NCBI RefSeq assembly: GCF_005943945.1
Contig: NZ_CP040710.1
Coordinates: 1,685,001 to 1,749,000, forward strand
Direction of reading: 5' to 3'
DNA length: 64,000 nt
Origin: Aggregatimonas sangjinii
GTDB lineage: Bacteria > Bacteroidota > Bacteroidia > Flavobacteriales > Flavobacteriaceae
Shown: positions 46,641-55,532 of the stretch, one piece after another
Numbering within the stretch: the first letter of the stretch is position 1
Layout: the number at the start of each line of letters is the position of its first letter
Program-made: the position numbers and the translations under genes
The notes under the pieces: model-generated
What the model saw: only the letters and a program-made list of their open reading frames with translations
What the model was told of the DNA's origin: nothing
The model's database searches: none

Positions 46641-47708
46641 ATGAAGCTGAAATCAGCATTTTTACTATCCCTCTTCCTTTTGGCCCATATCGCCATTGCG
46701 CAAGCCAACAATTTGCCCATTACCGTAGTTGCCAACGAGAGTATTACCGTAACCTTATTTTTTCCTTCGGAAATACAGCGCGTGATCAAACCGGCGGTAA
46801 ACTATAGATTCCAATATGAACAACACGGCACTATGGGTACACTCGTGGCAAGAAAAGGGGCAGCGAGCAATTTAACGGTCATTACCAAAGACGGTAGTAT
46901 ATTTTCATTTTTACTACAGTATGAGCAAGAGGTGAACAATTTCACCTATGTTTTATCTGCGGACCATGCCATAGGTACGATCAATCCCTCGGCCGTACCC
47001 CGTGCGATTCCAACAGAGATGGAGGAACAGGCAACACCTCAACTTGAAGACGAAGCGGTACAAAAGCCCCGGAGTACGGAAACAACGACAATATCGGAGT
47101 TAAAACTTTCCGAGGAAGCGCAAATCACCTCAGTAAAAGAACCCCAGCGCATGACCCTGCGTTCCGAGGTCGGAGCAAAAGAAAAGACAGAAAAGGATTT
47201 TACGGAAAGCGAACAAACAGAAGCATATGAAGGTCTGCCCGAAGAAAGCAGTCTCTATGAAACCGACCGGGAGAGTTACTACGCTATTTTCTGCGAGAAC
47301 CAATACAATCAAGATCTTCGGTCATCGAAATCCATAAAAGCCGGAACCGGAATCGAACTGCAGTTAAATACCCTTACCGCCGATAAAAATGAGCTGTATT
47401 TTATTTTTCAGGCAACCAATCGTTTGACCTCTAAATTTAAGGCAGAAAAGTTACGGTTTTACGTGCGCTCATCGGTCAAAGGCAAGCCGCTGCAAATAAC
47501 CCCATTGTACATTTATAAACATCTGGAGGAGGTCGAAGCGGGTAGAACAAAGAAAATGATCTATGTTCTAAAGGAGTTTCGATTAAGCACGGATCAAAAG
47601 GTTTACGTGGTATTGGACGAAAAGGATGGGATGCGCAACACCGTCTTGAATATTGACGGCCAATTGATCAATGCCGTGGGCGAGCGCTCGTTGGCGACAA
47701 CGCGCTGA
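46641..47708 (+). CDS. TraN/DUF4138-like secreted protein
   Basis: This 355-aa protein from ATG at 46641 has a signal peptide (LKSAFLLSLFLLAHIAIAQA). An N-terminal domain then carries the DUF4138 (Bacteroidales conjugative TraN) pattern: ITVTLFFPSEIQRVI, SNLTVITKDGSIFSFLLQY. A Glu/Thr-rich linker follows at about 130-230, and a second TraN-like half ends in KVYVVLDEKDGMRNTVLNID. TraN proteins form the outer-membrane part of a transfer channel in conjugative elements. No other tra genes are seen in the window, so this is an orphan or a chromosomal relative. It is flanked by the paralogous pair. Confidence 0.75.
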   Translation: MKLKSAFLLSLFLLAHIAIAQANNLPITVVANESITVTLFFPSEIQRVIKPAVNYRFQYEQHGTMGTLVARKGAASNLTVITKDGSIFSFLLQYEQEVNNFTYVLSADHAIGTINPSAVPRAIPTEMEEQATPQLEDEAVQKPRSTETTTISELKLSEEAQITSVKEPQRMTLRSEVGAKEKTEKDFTESEQTEAYEGLPEESSLYETDRESYYAIFCENQYNQDLRSSKSIKAGTGIELQLNTLTADKNELYFIFQATNRLTSKFKAEKLRFYVRSSVKGKPLQITPLYIYKHLEEVEAGRTKKMIYVLKEFRLSTDQKVYVVLDEKDGMRNTVLNIDGQLINAVGERSLATTR

Positions 47709-47777
47709 TGTCATTCAGATTTGAAGGTCCGTTATGGCCTTTGACTTTACAAGTTTTGGTTTAGGCTTCGAAAATAT

Positions 47778-47813
47778 AAAAAGCCATCGCTATTGATATG
47801 GCGATGGCTTTTT
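47778..47813. terminator. strong bidirectional terminator hairpin
   Basis: AAAAAGCCATCGC (47778-47790) pairs exactly with GCGATGGCTTTTT (47801-47813) around a 10-base loop, with A run before and T run after. It lies between the convergent genes 46641-47708 (+) and 47834-48319 (-). Confidence 0.9.
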
Positions 47814-47833
47814 GATATGTTATATTCTGTTAT

Positions 47834-48319
47834 TTACTCCGTTTTCGTGGCATCAGAGGTTTGCGTTTCCTCTTCCTCCTCTTCATTTTTGCCAAAATAA
47901 GAACTGTAGATACCATACAGGATTATGGCACCTAAAAGGCCAAGAACTATCTTGCCCCCGATTTTATGAAAGAATGAAACTTCGCCCTCAGCTGGAATCT
48001 CCACTTCGGCGAGCGTAGCGATTTCTGTTAACTGCTCTGCACTGAGCTCAAGATATTCGTCTTCCCGACCATCGATATAACCAACGATTTCCGGCTCGGT
48101 ATTGCTGTAGGCCAACCATACGATATGACTGATGGTGTATTTGCTGCCGATATCAAAATAGGTGCCATCGTCTAACTGAAACATATCGGTGTCGGGCAAA
48201 TCGACCATTTTAATGATTTCGTCCGACTCGCCGTAGGGAATGGGAATTCTGGCACGTGTAAAGATAAATTGACTCAATATGGTCATACTGAGCACTATTA
48301 TAGTGGAGATTGTTTTCAT
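47834..48319 (-). CDS. secreted/membrane protein, paralogue of 45744-46211
   Basis: This 161-aa protein has a signal segment and shares PIPYGESDEIIKMVDLPD, the DIGSKYTISHIVWLAYS block and a GGKIVLGLLGAIILYGIYSSYF helix with its paralogue. The C-terminal tail is very acidic (EEEEEETQTSDATKTE). The shared pattern suggests that the two work in the same process or are copies of one gene. The function is unknown. Confidence 0.72.
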   Translation of the reverse strand: MKTISTIIVLSMTILSQFIFTRARIPIPYGESDEIIKMVDLPDTDMFQLDDGTYFDIGSKYTISHIVWLAYSNTEPEIVGYIDGREDEYLELSAEQLTEIATLAEVEIPAEGEVSFFHKIGGKIVLGLLGAIILYGIYSSYFGKNEEEEEETQTSDATKTE

Positions 48320-48649
48320 AAAATATTGGTTTAGGATGTATGGATAGGTTACTATAAAGGGAAACTATCGAAAATATTGCGTAGAGGGGCAACTGTTTTT
48401 AGAGGTCGTTTTCTATTGATGGGATTTTGATGCTATTCTTATTCATACGACGGGACTCGACAATAGCGCATCCTGCGAGAAGGAAATGAACCAGCTCCAG
48501 GTTGCGTCATTGAGGCATCGGCCCCATCCCGTACCATAGAAATCTAGAAAGACCTCAGAAGATTGAAGGCTACAAGAATCAAGAAACCTACCGTTCGTCA
48601 GACGTACTAAACGTTCTGTCTTGATGCTTATTTCTAGCCTCTTGATTGC
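48320..48649. other. gap without a supported gene
   Basis: About 330 bases between the paralogous membrane-protein gene and the PAAR-like relic. No coding pattern was found. Its 3' part may be decayed sequence of the relic at 48650-48835. Confidence 0.4.
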
Positions 48650-48835
48650 CTAGAGAACGTGAACAACTTGGTCTACACCCGACGCACAGGGCAGTACCGA
48701 ATCTTCCAACAAGGGGTTAAAGAACCCTACGAAAATACCATCCTCGAACCCATACCACATGATCGGGGCGGGGACGCAGGCGCTACTGGTTACCGTACAG
48801 ACCCCCATGGGCATCACGTTCAGCAACGGGACCAT
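48650..48835 (-). pseudogene. relic of DUF4280 PAAR-like gene
   Basis: The fragment encodes residues matching 45-97 of the intact protein at 50126-51265: NVMPMGVCTVTSSACVPAPI and GFEDGIFVGFFNPLLEDSVL are the same with few changes. At DNA level the two copies are about 80% identical by eye from 48686 on. The frame then ends and the rest of the gene (toxin part) is missing. This looks like a displaced or decayed copy, just after the end of the 48898-49404 gene. Confidence 0.85.
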
Positions 48836-48837
48836 CC

Positions 48838-48852
48838 TTCGACCAGCTCAGG
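48838..48852. repeat. dispersed TTCGACCAGCTCAGG motif
   Basis: This is the reverse-orientation form of the motif near 8110. It lies beside the PAAR-like relic and may mark where sequence was joined. Confidence 0.4.
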
Positions 48853-48897
48853 AACCGTAACCCAAGTGGTCGCGAAAAGGTATTTTGGTCTAGTAAA

Positions 48898-49404
48898 TTA
48901 TAATTTTAGACTGCCATAGTCAGCTTCCGAGGCCAATCGTTCGGCCTCATCTACATTCTTGGAGGGAAGAATCGTCAAGGGATAGCTATCGCTGTCGATA
49001 TCGATCCAGACGAGCTGCACATCGAATTCTTTTAAAGCGGCATTTAATTGAGGCAGGAATTCTTCGATATCCTCATCGATAAAGGGCTCAATCTTTTTAA
49101 TGGGCTCGGCTAACCCTTCATGTTCCGGATGGTTCTTGAGTAATTTCATTGTGGTTGCAATAAGCTCTTGCGGGTCATCTTTCCAATCGAGTTCAACCAA
49201 TTGGTCACGTCGTGCAAGTCCGTCTACAAAGGCGATCCATGGCAAGGAGGGTATGGCGCTATGGATGCCGCGTTCCTGCAATGCCCTTTCGAACTGGCCG
49301 AGATAGTTGAAAGGTTGGTTTTCGGCCAATTGTACTTCGGAAACAAAAGAATCGTCTTCTGAGATTAGTTTCGCCAGTTCCAGCAAAGGTTCTATTCTTC
49401 CCAT
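48898..49404 (-). CDS. DUF6630-like protein, possible second immunity protein
   Basis: This 168-aa protein has an acidic composition and no signal peptide. The C terminus carries LVWIDIDSDSYPLTILPS, resembling DUF6630 family proteins (family match by memory). It lies five bases after the PoNi immunity gene and is in the same minus-strand run as the PoNe effector. Placement suggests protection against a toxin, perhaps one related to the lost PAAR-like gene at 48650-48835. This is inference only. Confidence 0.65.
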   Translation of the reverse strand: MGRIEPLLELAKLISEDDSFVSEVQLAENQPFNYLGQFERALQERGIHSAIPSLPWIAFVDGLARRDQLVELDWKDDPQELIATTMKLLKNHPEHEGLAEPIKKIEPFIDEDIEEFLPQLNAALKEFDVQLVWIDIDSDSYPLTILPSKNVDEAERLASEADYGSLKL

Positions 49405-49408
49405 ATAC

Positions 49409-50116
49409 CTAGTCTTTCCAGTGTACCATATCGTACGGGTAGTATTGCTGGTCTTTTAGACTACTATCGTCAAGTCCTAAGATTTTAACCAACGCTCCTG
49501 CTTCCCAGCACCAGTAACCTGTATGGATGTTCCATTTACTCTCATGGGTTTTGGTCTCCAAGCTTTTATACCACTCGGATAGGTACTTCTTCAACCTTTC
49601 CAAAGCCTTTACTTTATCCTCCTTGGAAAGTGTTACGATTTCAGCTATGCCCTTATAGGGTTTGTTCCAAAGAAAACTCTCCGTTTGTTGCCAATCTTGA
49701 TCCCTATATTGGATGAGCAGGTCGATGAGATAATCATTAACATTGTCACGTTCGACCAGGCGTATTAATTTATTAAAATTTTCACCTTCGGTTTCCAGTA
49801 GAATGCCAATGGATAACATGGTAACCATCTGTACATAAACACTTTGCGCATCCCATGATTCTTGCATGGCATGGATATTAGCGATAAAAACGCTTTTCCC
49901 TTTCAAAACATCCTCGCCCAATGAATAATACGTCTCGAATAATTCGAGGTTATATTTAAAAAGGTTCTCATAGGTCGCGATAATCTTATCCTTGTCATTG
50001 GCAGAATCCTTGTTATATGATGCCAAATCATCCAATTCAGAATCTATGAACTCTTTTGTTTCTTCAATAATTTCGTTATACCCATCCTCGGTATTTAACT
50101 TATCTCTTAATTTCAT
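49409..50116 (-). CDS. PoNi-type immunity protein
   Basis: This 235-aa protein has the helical PoNe-immunity pattern (DUF1910/DUF1911): KLRDKLNTEDGYNEII, LFETYYSLGEDVL, and near the C terminus HTGYWCWEAGALVKILGLDD with DQQYYPYDMVHW. PoNi proteins bind and block PoNe DNase toxins in the cytoplasm. It starts nine bases after the effector stop and precedes the DUF6630-like gene. The pair is therefore a toxin and its own immunity protein. Confidence 0.9.
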   Translation of the reverse strand: MKLRDKLNTEDGYNEIIEETKEFIDSELDDLASYNKDSANDKDKIIATYENLFKYNLELFETYYSLGEDVLKGKSVFIANIHAMQESWDAQSVYVQMVTMLSIGILLETEGENFNKLIRLVERDNVNDYLIDLLIQYRDQDWQQTESFLWNKPYKGIAEIVTLSKEDKVKALERLKKYLSEWYKSLETKTHESKWNIHTGYWCWEAGALVKILGLDDSSLKDQQYYPYDMVHWKD

Positions 50117-50125
50117 TTGTATATT

Positions 50126-51265
50126 TTAAGGCCATGGACCAATTATTTTTCCTGCGCTATCTAATTTACTCGTTACAACTTTTCCAGTTTCGTCTACCCG
50201 ACTTACTACTTTTTCAACATTGTTATTTTTCATTGCCTTGATAATTTCATTGGCCTTTTTGCGACCAACTTGATTTTCAAGTCTTTTACTGCCCTTTACC
50301 CAGGCATCACTCATTTGCTTGCCGTCTTTGGTTTTGCCTAATTGAGCCGTGTTGAATTTGGCCTCGTCGACGACGAACTTTGGTGGTGGAGTTGCATTTT
50401 CATAAATACCGTCTATTCCCTTTACGATTTTATCATCCAAACTCGAAACCGGAGGGTCCCCGATCTTGGTTAAATTATATCCTTTTTTCTTTAAAGCAGG
50501 ATTATTTACCAAATTCTCACTAGACATGATTTCCCCAAAATTCCCTTTTTGTTTATTCGTTGCTGTGGTTGGGTCAAATTTTCTTAGAATGTCGTCGATA
50601 AATTTGGAACCTCTCAATGCCCTTGCTCCCTTGGCCAAAGCGGCACCTGCCCCCAAAAACAAAAAGCCCAAGGCAACTTCCTTAAATAGTGCCTCTTCAT
50701 CCCCATCCTGGGAATAATCATATAAGGCTTTTACGGTCAATAGACATCCAGCGACCTCCAAGGCCGCAACCGTAACGGCGATACCCGTTGCCAATGCTCC
50801 TGAAGCTGTTGCTATCGCACCGATGGCTGCAATGGCCATTCCACCGGTAACAACAATAAGTGCTACCGCCGCTACGACCAAGACCACTTTCCCGAGGGTA
50901 CTCCAAAATCCTCCACCTTCCTCGGCACAGGCCGATGTGGCATCTTCCAACGAATAATAAATCTCTATTTTTCCACCCACCGCGCAGGGCAATACCGAAT
51001 CTTCCAACAAGGGGTTAAAGAACCCTACGAAAATACCATCCTCAAAACCGTCCCACATGATCGGCGCAGGTACACAGGCATTCTTGGTTATCGTGCACAC
51101 GCCTAGAGGCATTACATTGACCATCGGTACCATATCGCCTGTATTCGCCACGGGCTCCTCGAACAAAAATGAATTGTTGTTGTTCGTGATGATAAACTCC
51201 ATCGGCACTGTGCCCTTGTCACAGGCCAAATAAGTGCCTTGCGGTACGTATTTTTTATTCCCCAT
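50126..51265 (-). CDS. T6SS effector: PAAR-like (DUF4280) N terminus with PoNe DNase C terminus
   Basis: Of 379 residues, about 1-110 form a DUF4280 PAAR-like tip (LACDKGTVPMEF, MPLGVCTITKNACVPAPIM, GFFNPLLEDSVLPC). Two Ala/Val-rich hydrophobic segments follow at about 125-175 and 196-213. A C-terminal PoNe domain, about 240-379, shows GNFGEIMSSEN, GIDGIYE (Asp285) and DEAK (Glu301, Lys303), the PD-(D/E)xK nuclease core. It is expected to be loaded on VgrG and to cut DNA of a target cell. The 5' end overlaps the putative adaptor gene by 11 bases. Its toxin end is more AT-rich than the tip part. Confidence 0.9.
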   Translation of the reverse strand: MGNKKYVPQGTYLACDKGTVPMEFIITNNNNSFLFEEPVANTGDMVPMVNVMPLGVCTITKNACVPAPIMWDGFEDGIFVGFFNPLLEDSVLPCAVGGKIEIYYSLEDATSACAEEGGGFWSTLGKVVLVVAAVALIVVTGGMAIAAIGAIATASGALATGIAVTVAALEVAGCLLTVKALYDYSQDGDEEALFKEVALGFLFLGAGAALAKGARALRGSKFIDDILRKFDPTTATNKQKGNFGEIMSSENLVNNPALKKKGYNLTKIGDPPVSSLDDKIVKGIDGIYENATPPPKFVVDEAKFNTAQLGKTKDGKQMSDAWVKGSKRLENQVGRKKANEIIKAMKNNNVEKVVSRVDETGKVVTSKLDSAGKIIGPWP

Positions 51266-52118
51266 GCGTCTCTTCTTCCAGTTCGGTGATCTCCTGTTTG
51301 CTCTCGGTCATATAAAAACCAGGGATCTTTACCTTAACTTGTTGTGAGCCCTTTACGAGCCAATGCATACGGTCGAACTCCAGGCGTTCTTTGTAGTCTA
51401 CCTGTAGCTCGACCTTCATGTTGATTTTATCTTTTATGGTTCGTATGAATTTCGTCAGTTCCCTGGCGTCGAGTTTTTCTTCATCCACGGTCCCGATACC
51501 CTCAATGACCAACGGGTCCTTCACGTTACCCGGTGATTTTAACTTGTATTCGATTTTCAGGGGTAGGGGCTGGGTGACCAAAAACTTTGCGAGCTGTCTT
51601 TTGACGACGGTTTCGGAATTGGAGGCGTAATTGCCGTAAAGCCCCGGAAATAAAAAGTACAACGCCCCTTGGTTTGCGACTTCTTTTTCGAAACTGCCAT
51701 TGGCAAGGTTCTCTTCTACGATCGCAATGGTTTTATTGATCTGTTCACGGGTCTCTTTATTCGCCTCCTTTTTCCACTGCTTTCGAACTTTGGCCCAGGC
51801 ATCGACGACCTTAGGTTTGTTGTAAATTTTTTCGAAATTTCCCTTTGCATCGGTACCTACGGTAATCTCGTGCAAGAGGGTATTCATTTCCCTATTCAGC
51901 TTTTCTGTGGCACTGCCTTTCCCATATTTCTCGGAAATCGTTTTTACATCGAAAATAAGTCCATTCCCGGAAATATTGGGCTGTACATAGGTTTTCTGTA
52001 AGACCGTATCCGACGAGTTTTTCATCATCATGTCTTTGGTGGCCACGATGGACTTGGCCGTATGACGGTAGTTTTTATGCTGTAGGGCATAAGGTTTGAT
52101 CTGCAGTTCCGTCTCCAT
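51255..52118 (-). CDS. hypothetical 287-aa protein, possible VgrG-PoNe adaptor
   Basis: No known family was recognised. The sequence is soluble, Lys/Glu-rich, with the N terminus METELQIKPYALQHKNYRHT and beta-rich ends (FLVTQPLPLKIEYKL, QVKVKIPGFYMTES). It starts one base after vgrG ends and overlaps the effector start by 11 bases. That position between VgrG and effector is where adaptors or chaperones sit in other T6SS loci (DUF4123/DUF1795-type), but this has no clear similarity to those. Role inferred from position only. Confidence 0.65.
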   Translation of the reverse strand: METELQIKPYALQHKNYRHTAKSIVATKDMMMKNSSDTVLQKTYVQPNISGNGLIFDVKTISEKYGKGSATEKLNREMNTLLHEITVGTDAKGNFEKIYNKPKVVDAWAKVRKQWKKEANKETREQINKTIAIVEENLANGSFEKEVANQGALYFLFPGLYGNYASNSETVVKRQLAKFLVTQPLPLKIEYKLKSPGNVKDPLVIEGIGTVDEEKLDARELTKFIRTIKDKINMKVELQVDYKERLEFDRMHWLVKGSQQVKVKIPGFYMTESKQEITELEEETHGE

Positions 52119-52119
52119 C

Positions 52120-53949
52120 TTAGCCTTTGTTTACATGTACCTCACCACCCGTAAGCTTGCTTGTAGATTTGCCGTGCATCGCCAACTGATCCCCGGAAAG
52201 AATGTCCACTTTTTCATTGCCCACGATATTCAAAGTCGTTTTGGCCTTGATCTTGGTTTCAGCCTCGGTACTGCGCACGTCTACATTTTCCTTACCACTG
52301 ATCTGCACCGTGGCCTCCGTACTATGCATACCAATAGCCTCCTTGGCCCCAATGGCGATAGTGGACTCCACGGACTTCATCGTTAACGCGTTTTTCGCCT
52401 TGATATCGATGGTATCCGCTGTTAGCGACAGATTGGCCGGAGCTGTGATACTGATGCTACTGTCTTTGGTATTCAGGAAAATCTTATTGCTGTTCTTATC
52501 GGTAATGGTAATGCTCTCTTCCCCATCGGTATCGTTCAATTCGATCAGGTGTCCGCTACGGGTCTTGATGGCTTTGATGTTGTTATCCGGGTCCGCAAAA
52601 CCACTGTTGGCGGCCGTATTGTAGCCCGCACTTAGTACAAAAGGTTTTTCGGGATTATCGCCTTCGAAGCCCACCAGTACTTCCTCTTCCAGTTCAGGAA
52701 TAAAATAGAAGCCTTTTCCGCCACCGGAATATGGCGTGCTCATTTTAATCCAAGGCGTACTGGTTCCTTTGGCTTTTTGCCAAGGGAATTGTACTTTGAT
52801 CCTACCGAGTCCGTCGGGGTCGGCATTATCGAAAACCCAGCCCCGTTGCGCTCCGGCACGGGGTATGCGAAAACTATTGGAATAGGGGAGGTGTTGGGTC
52901 CCTTCCGGTACCCCTTCGAAATCATTGCGGTAGTGCCCGCTGTGATCAAAGCGATGCACAACTTTTACGATGTCATACGAACCATAAGGATCCTTGGTAG
53001 TGGGATTGGAGAAATTCAGGCCCGTTAATTCCAGAGTGTCGCCTACACGGAGGTTTGATACTTCCGATGTTCCCGAGGCCAACACCATTCCTGAGGATTT
53101 GCCCAGTGTATTTACCTTGGTTGCCAAATCGACGCCCCCTTGGGCACTGTATTCGTGCTGGCCCACATTGTAGTCGTAAAGCCCTTTTTTTGCAAAAACG
53201 GCATCCGATTCACTTTTGACCCGACTGAGATAGGGATGGGAAGAGCTAGCGTTGTGGGCGATGGATTCCGCTTCGAGTAGGGTATCGTTGACCCAATCAT
53301 GCCCTTTGACCGCAAATTGCTGTTCCCTTAAGGATGTCGATACATTAAAGGCCAGTACATCTACCCCGACAGTACCCTGTACCGGTTTATGTCCTTTTCG
53401 GCCTATACAGAATTCTTTTCCATTGTGGTAGAGCCAGATACCGTAACGGCTGCACAAGCGCTGTAAAAAGGAAAGATCACTTTCGTTGTACTGCACCGTG
53501 TAGGGCAATTTTATGTCGGTGCCTTCTCCTATGGCTGTTTTCAAATGTTCCCCTGAATGGCCGTTTACGGTATCGTTTATCACTTGCGAAAGTGCAGTAC
53601 CCTCATCATAACTAAAACACTGTATCGAGTTCGATAGGAGCACCGATGGTCCGTGCCCGGAGAGTACGATGGTACCTGCCGCTCCGACTCCCTTTTGGAA
53701 ATCGACCGAGGTCACGACACCCGAGAATTCCATTTGATTGCCATTTAATCCAATGGAGGCCTTTTTGCCGACAAACGAAAGTGCGGTATTCATCATGACC
53801 CCTTCATAGCCCTCTGTGGCATTGGAGGGAAAGGTGATACGAAAAGCGCTGTGCCCTCCTACGGATTGTTCGACTGATACGTTGTAACCTGATTTCGGAA
53901 GAAACTCCTCGCCGCCGACGATGAGTTTTATTTGTACGATTTTTGGCAT
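52120..53949 (-). CDS. vgrG: VgrG spike protein, copy 1
   Basis: This 609-aa VgrG has the gp27-like base (residues 1-360: RLCSRYGIWLYHNGKEF, HEYSAQGGVDL), the gp5-OB region at about 370-465 (DPDGLGRIKVQFPWQKAKG, SGGGKGFYFIPELEEEVLVG), and a repetitive beta-strand needle tip from about 468 on. The tip reads SLTADTIDIKAKNALTMKS, then ending GGEVHVNKG. It leads the module with the putative adaptor and PoNe effector. It is almost the same as copy 2 up to residue 465, and then differs. Confidence 0.95.
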   Translation of the reverse strand: MPKIVQIKLIVGGEEFLPKSGYNVSVEQSVGGHSAFRITFPSNATEGYEGVMMNTALSFVGKKASIGLNGNQMEFSGVVTSVDFQKGVGAAGTIVLSGHGPSVLLSNSIQCFSYDEGTALSQVINDTVNGHSGEHLKTAIGEGTDIKLPYTVQYNESDLSFLQRLCSRYGIWLYHNGKEFCIGRKGHKPVQGTVGVDVLAFNVSTSLREQQFAVKGHDWVNDTLLEAESIAHNASSSHPYLSRVKSESDAVFAKKGLYDYNVGQHEYSAQGGVDLATKVNTLGKSSGMVLASGTSEVSNLRVGDTLELTGLNFSNPTTKDPYGSYDIVKVVHRFDHSGHYRNDFEGVPEGTQHLPYSNSFRIPRAGAQRGWVFDNADPDGLGRIKVQFPWQKAKGTSTPWIKMSTPYSGGGKGFYFIPELEEEVLVGFEGDNPEKPFVLSAGYNTAANSGFADPDNNIKAIKTRSGHLIELNDTDGEESITITDKNSNKIFLNTKDSSISITAPANLSLTADTIDIKAKNALTMKSVESTIAIGAKEAIGMHSTEATVQISGKENVDVRSTEAETKIKAKTTLNIVGNEKVDILSGDQLAMHGKSTSKLTGGEVHVNKG

Positions 53950-54216
53950 GTGGGGTGCGCTTTAGAGGTTTAAGTTACTCAAATTTTTGCTTGAATCACA
54001 AAACGAAAAGTACTCTTGATTATGTACGTTGAATTATCGTAAAAGGGATTTCAATTTGAAAAATAAAGGTCAAAAGTAGTTAGGAGGAATACCAAAAGCA
54101 TCCCTGATTATAGGGAATCGTCTAGCGTACAATTCCTATTTTGCAAACGACGCCCACTCTACCGGCTTTGGATACCGTGCAGTTCATGCTAGTTTTTTTT
54201 GCCAGCGATTGCCGAC

Positions 54217-54618
54217 TTAATCGGCAGAGTTCTTGGAAGTATAGGCTTTTTTTAAACGCGTGAAACTGAATAGGATTCCAGCCCCGATCAATAGGTAGAG
54301 TCCGTATTGCTCTAAAAAACCGGTGCCTACCGATTTGGCCAATATCGGGGTCTCGGGATTGTACAGAATGGAAACGGAATCCCCAACGGATTTCGTCGTC
54401 CCGAATAGCGGAATGGCCAAGAGTTCCACTTGACTTTCGTATTGATTGCCATCATTGGCCGTAAAGGAAATTGTGGCAAAGGCCCTGGTACTCTTCGCCT
54501 TGATCTTGTTATGTACTTCTAGGATCTTGGCTTCGGTCTCTATCCAGTTTTCGGTGTTTTGTTGGGCGAAAAGCAAACTTGGTGCTATGAAGAGCGTGAG
54601 AATTAGTATTTGTTTCAT
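54217..54618 (-). CDS. DUF3592-like exported protein
   Basis: This 133-aa protein has a signal sequence (KQILILTLFIAPSLLFA) and a DUF3592-like domain (ENWIETEAKILEV, GDSVSILYNPETPILAKS). A C-terminal transmembrane helix and a basic tail end the protein. The function is unknown. It lies between the two VgrG modules, 268 bases after vgrG copy 1 start on the same strand. Confidence 0.75.
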   Translation of the reverse strand: MKQILILTLFIAPSLLFAQQNTENWIETEAKILEVHNKIKAKSTRAFATISFTANDGNQYESQVELLAIPLFGTTKSVGDSVSILYNPETPILAKSVGTGFLEQYGLYLLIGAGILFSFTRLKKAYTSKNSAD

Positions 54619-54766
54619 CGAGAATGTTCTTGGCTGAAGGTACTAAGTTATCGGTTTTTTGGGAATAGGTGTGTGGTGAGTAAACATGACAACTTGATAG
54701 GGAAGGGATGTCAGTCATAGTCGGATTTACAGTAATCGATAAAGGAATTACAAGATTACAGCTATT

Positions 54767-55024
54767 TTACTCCGTAATTCTTTTAAACAACTTTCGCCTT
54801 AACTCATCGAGCATAGTATTTTCCTTATGGCATAATTGTCCATTTTGATACAGAACCAAATCATTAAAAGAACCAACACCTCCATAAATCATTCTAATAT
54901 TTTTCTTTAACTCTTTCGATTTGGATATCTCCATACCAAGTATGAAATTTTCAAAAACGGGAATCCATTGCCTTTCACCAACTGTCTTTAAAATTTCAAG
55001 AATATCTTGCAGAATTTGTTTCAT
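54767..55024 (-). CDS. small DUF6966-like protein, possible orphan immunity gene
   Basis: This 85-aa protein starts MKQILQDILEILKTVGERQW and carries IRMIYGGVGSFNDLVLYQ, which I associate with DUF6966 proteins (recalled, not verified). It ends in a basic helix. The gene lies in an AT-rich stretch between T6SS modules, where spare immunity genes are common. The protein is short, so it may be cut at either end. Confidence 0.6.
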   Translation of the reverse strand: MKQILQDILEILKTVGERQWIPVFENFILGMEISKSKELKKNIRMIYGGVGSFNDLVLYQNGQLCHKENTMLDELRRKLFKRITE

Positions 55025-55532
55025 TTAATTACTGTCAAAGTCAAAAATAGGCAGGCTAGAGCATTAAAACCATATCAGCTAAATAATCATTTATGATTCG
55101 AGTTAATTATCAATGCATTTTTCAATATAGTACATCGTACCAAGTACGTGATTTTCATAATCGCCAAAGACATCTAAATAGGCCCTTACTGACCTTTTTA
55201 CGTGATTACTTTTTAAATCTAATGTTTTCAAGAGTATTTCATGTAGAAAAGAATACTTTTTTAATAATAAAATTTAAAAAACCCTCATTTATGTCCTTTT
55301 GAATAATTCGAAGTACCCTTATTATTGTATCTGCTTTAGTAACTAATTTCATCGATTTAACCAAAGATGCTTTTTGTTGATTTTAATCTAATCTAACGGG
55401 TATTTCTAGGTTAGTACATTTAGCCTGCAACTCCTCGTTAAATAATATGAGAATTCCAAGTTTTGAAGACTTAGCCTCATTCTCGACATTGGCTCTAAGC
55501 AATTATTATTATGGACCTTAGAAAGTATTCAA
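55025..55532. other. AT-rich gap without a supported gene
   Basis: About 500 bases between the 85-aa gene and the ankyrin gene. A 69-codon plus-strand frame (55093-55302) has random-looking composition. It may hold the remains of lost genes of the toxin-immunity kind; nothing specific is visible. Confidence 0.5.

Noticed and set aside
55093-55302. 69-codon plus-strand frame
   Set aside because: Composition is random for an AT-rich gap, with many Phe, Lys and Arg; no RBS, motif or partner gene.
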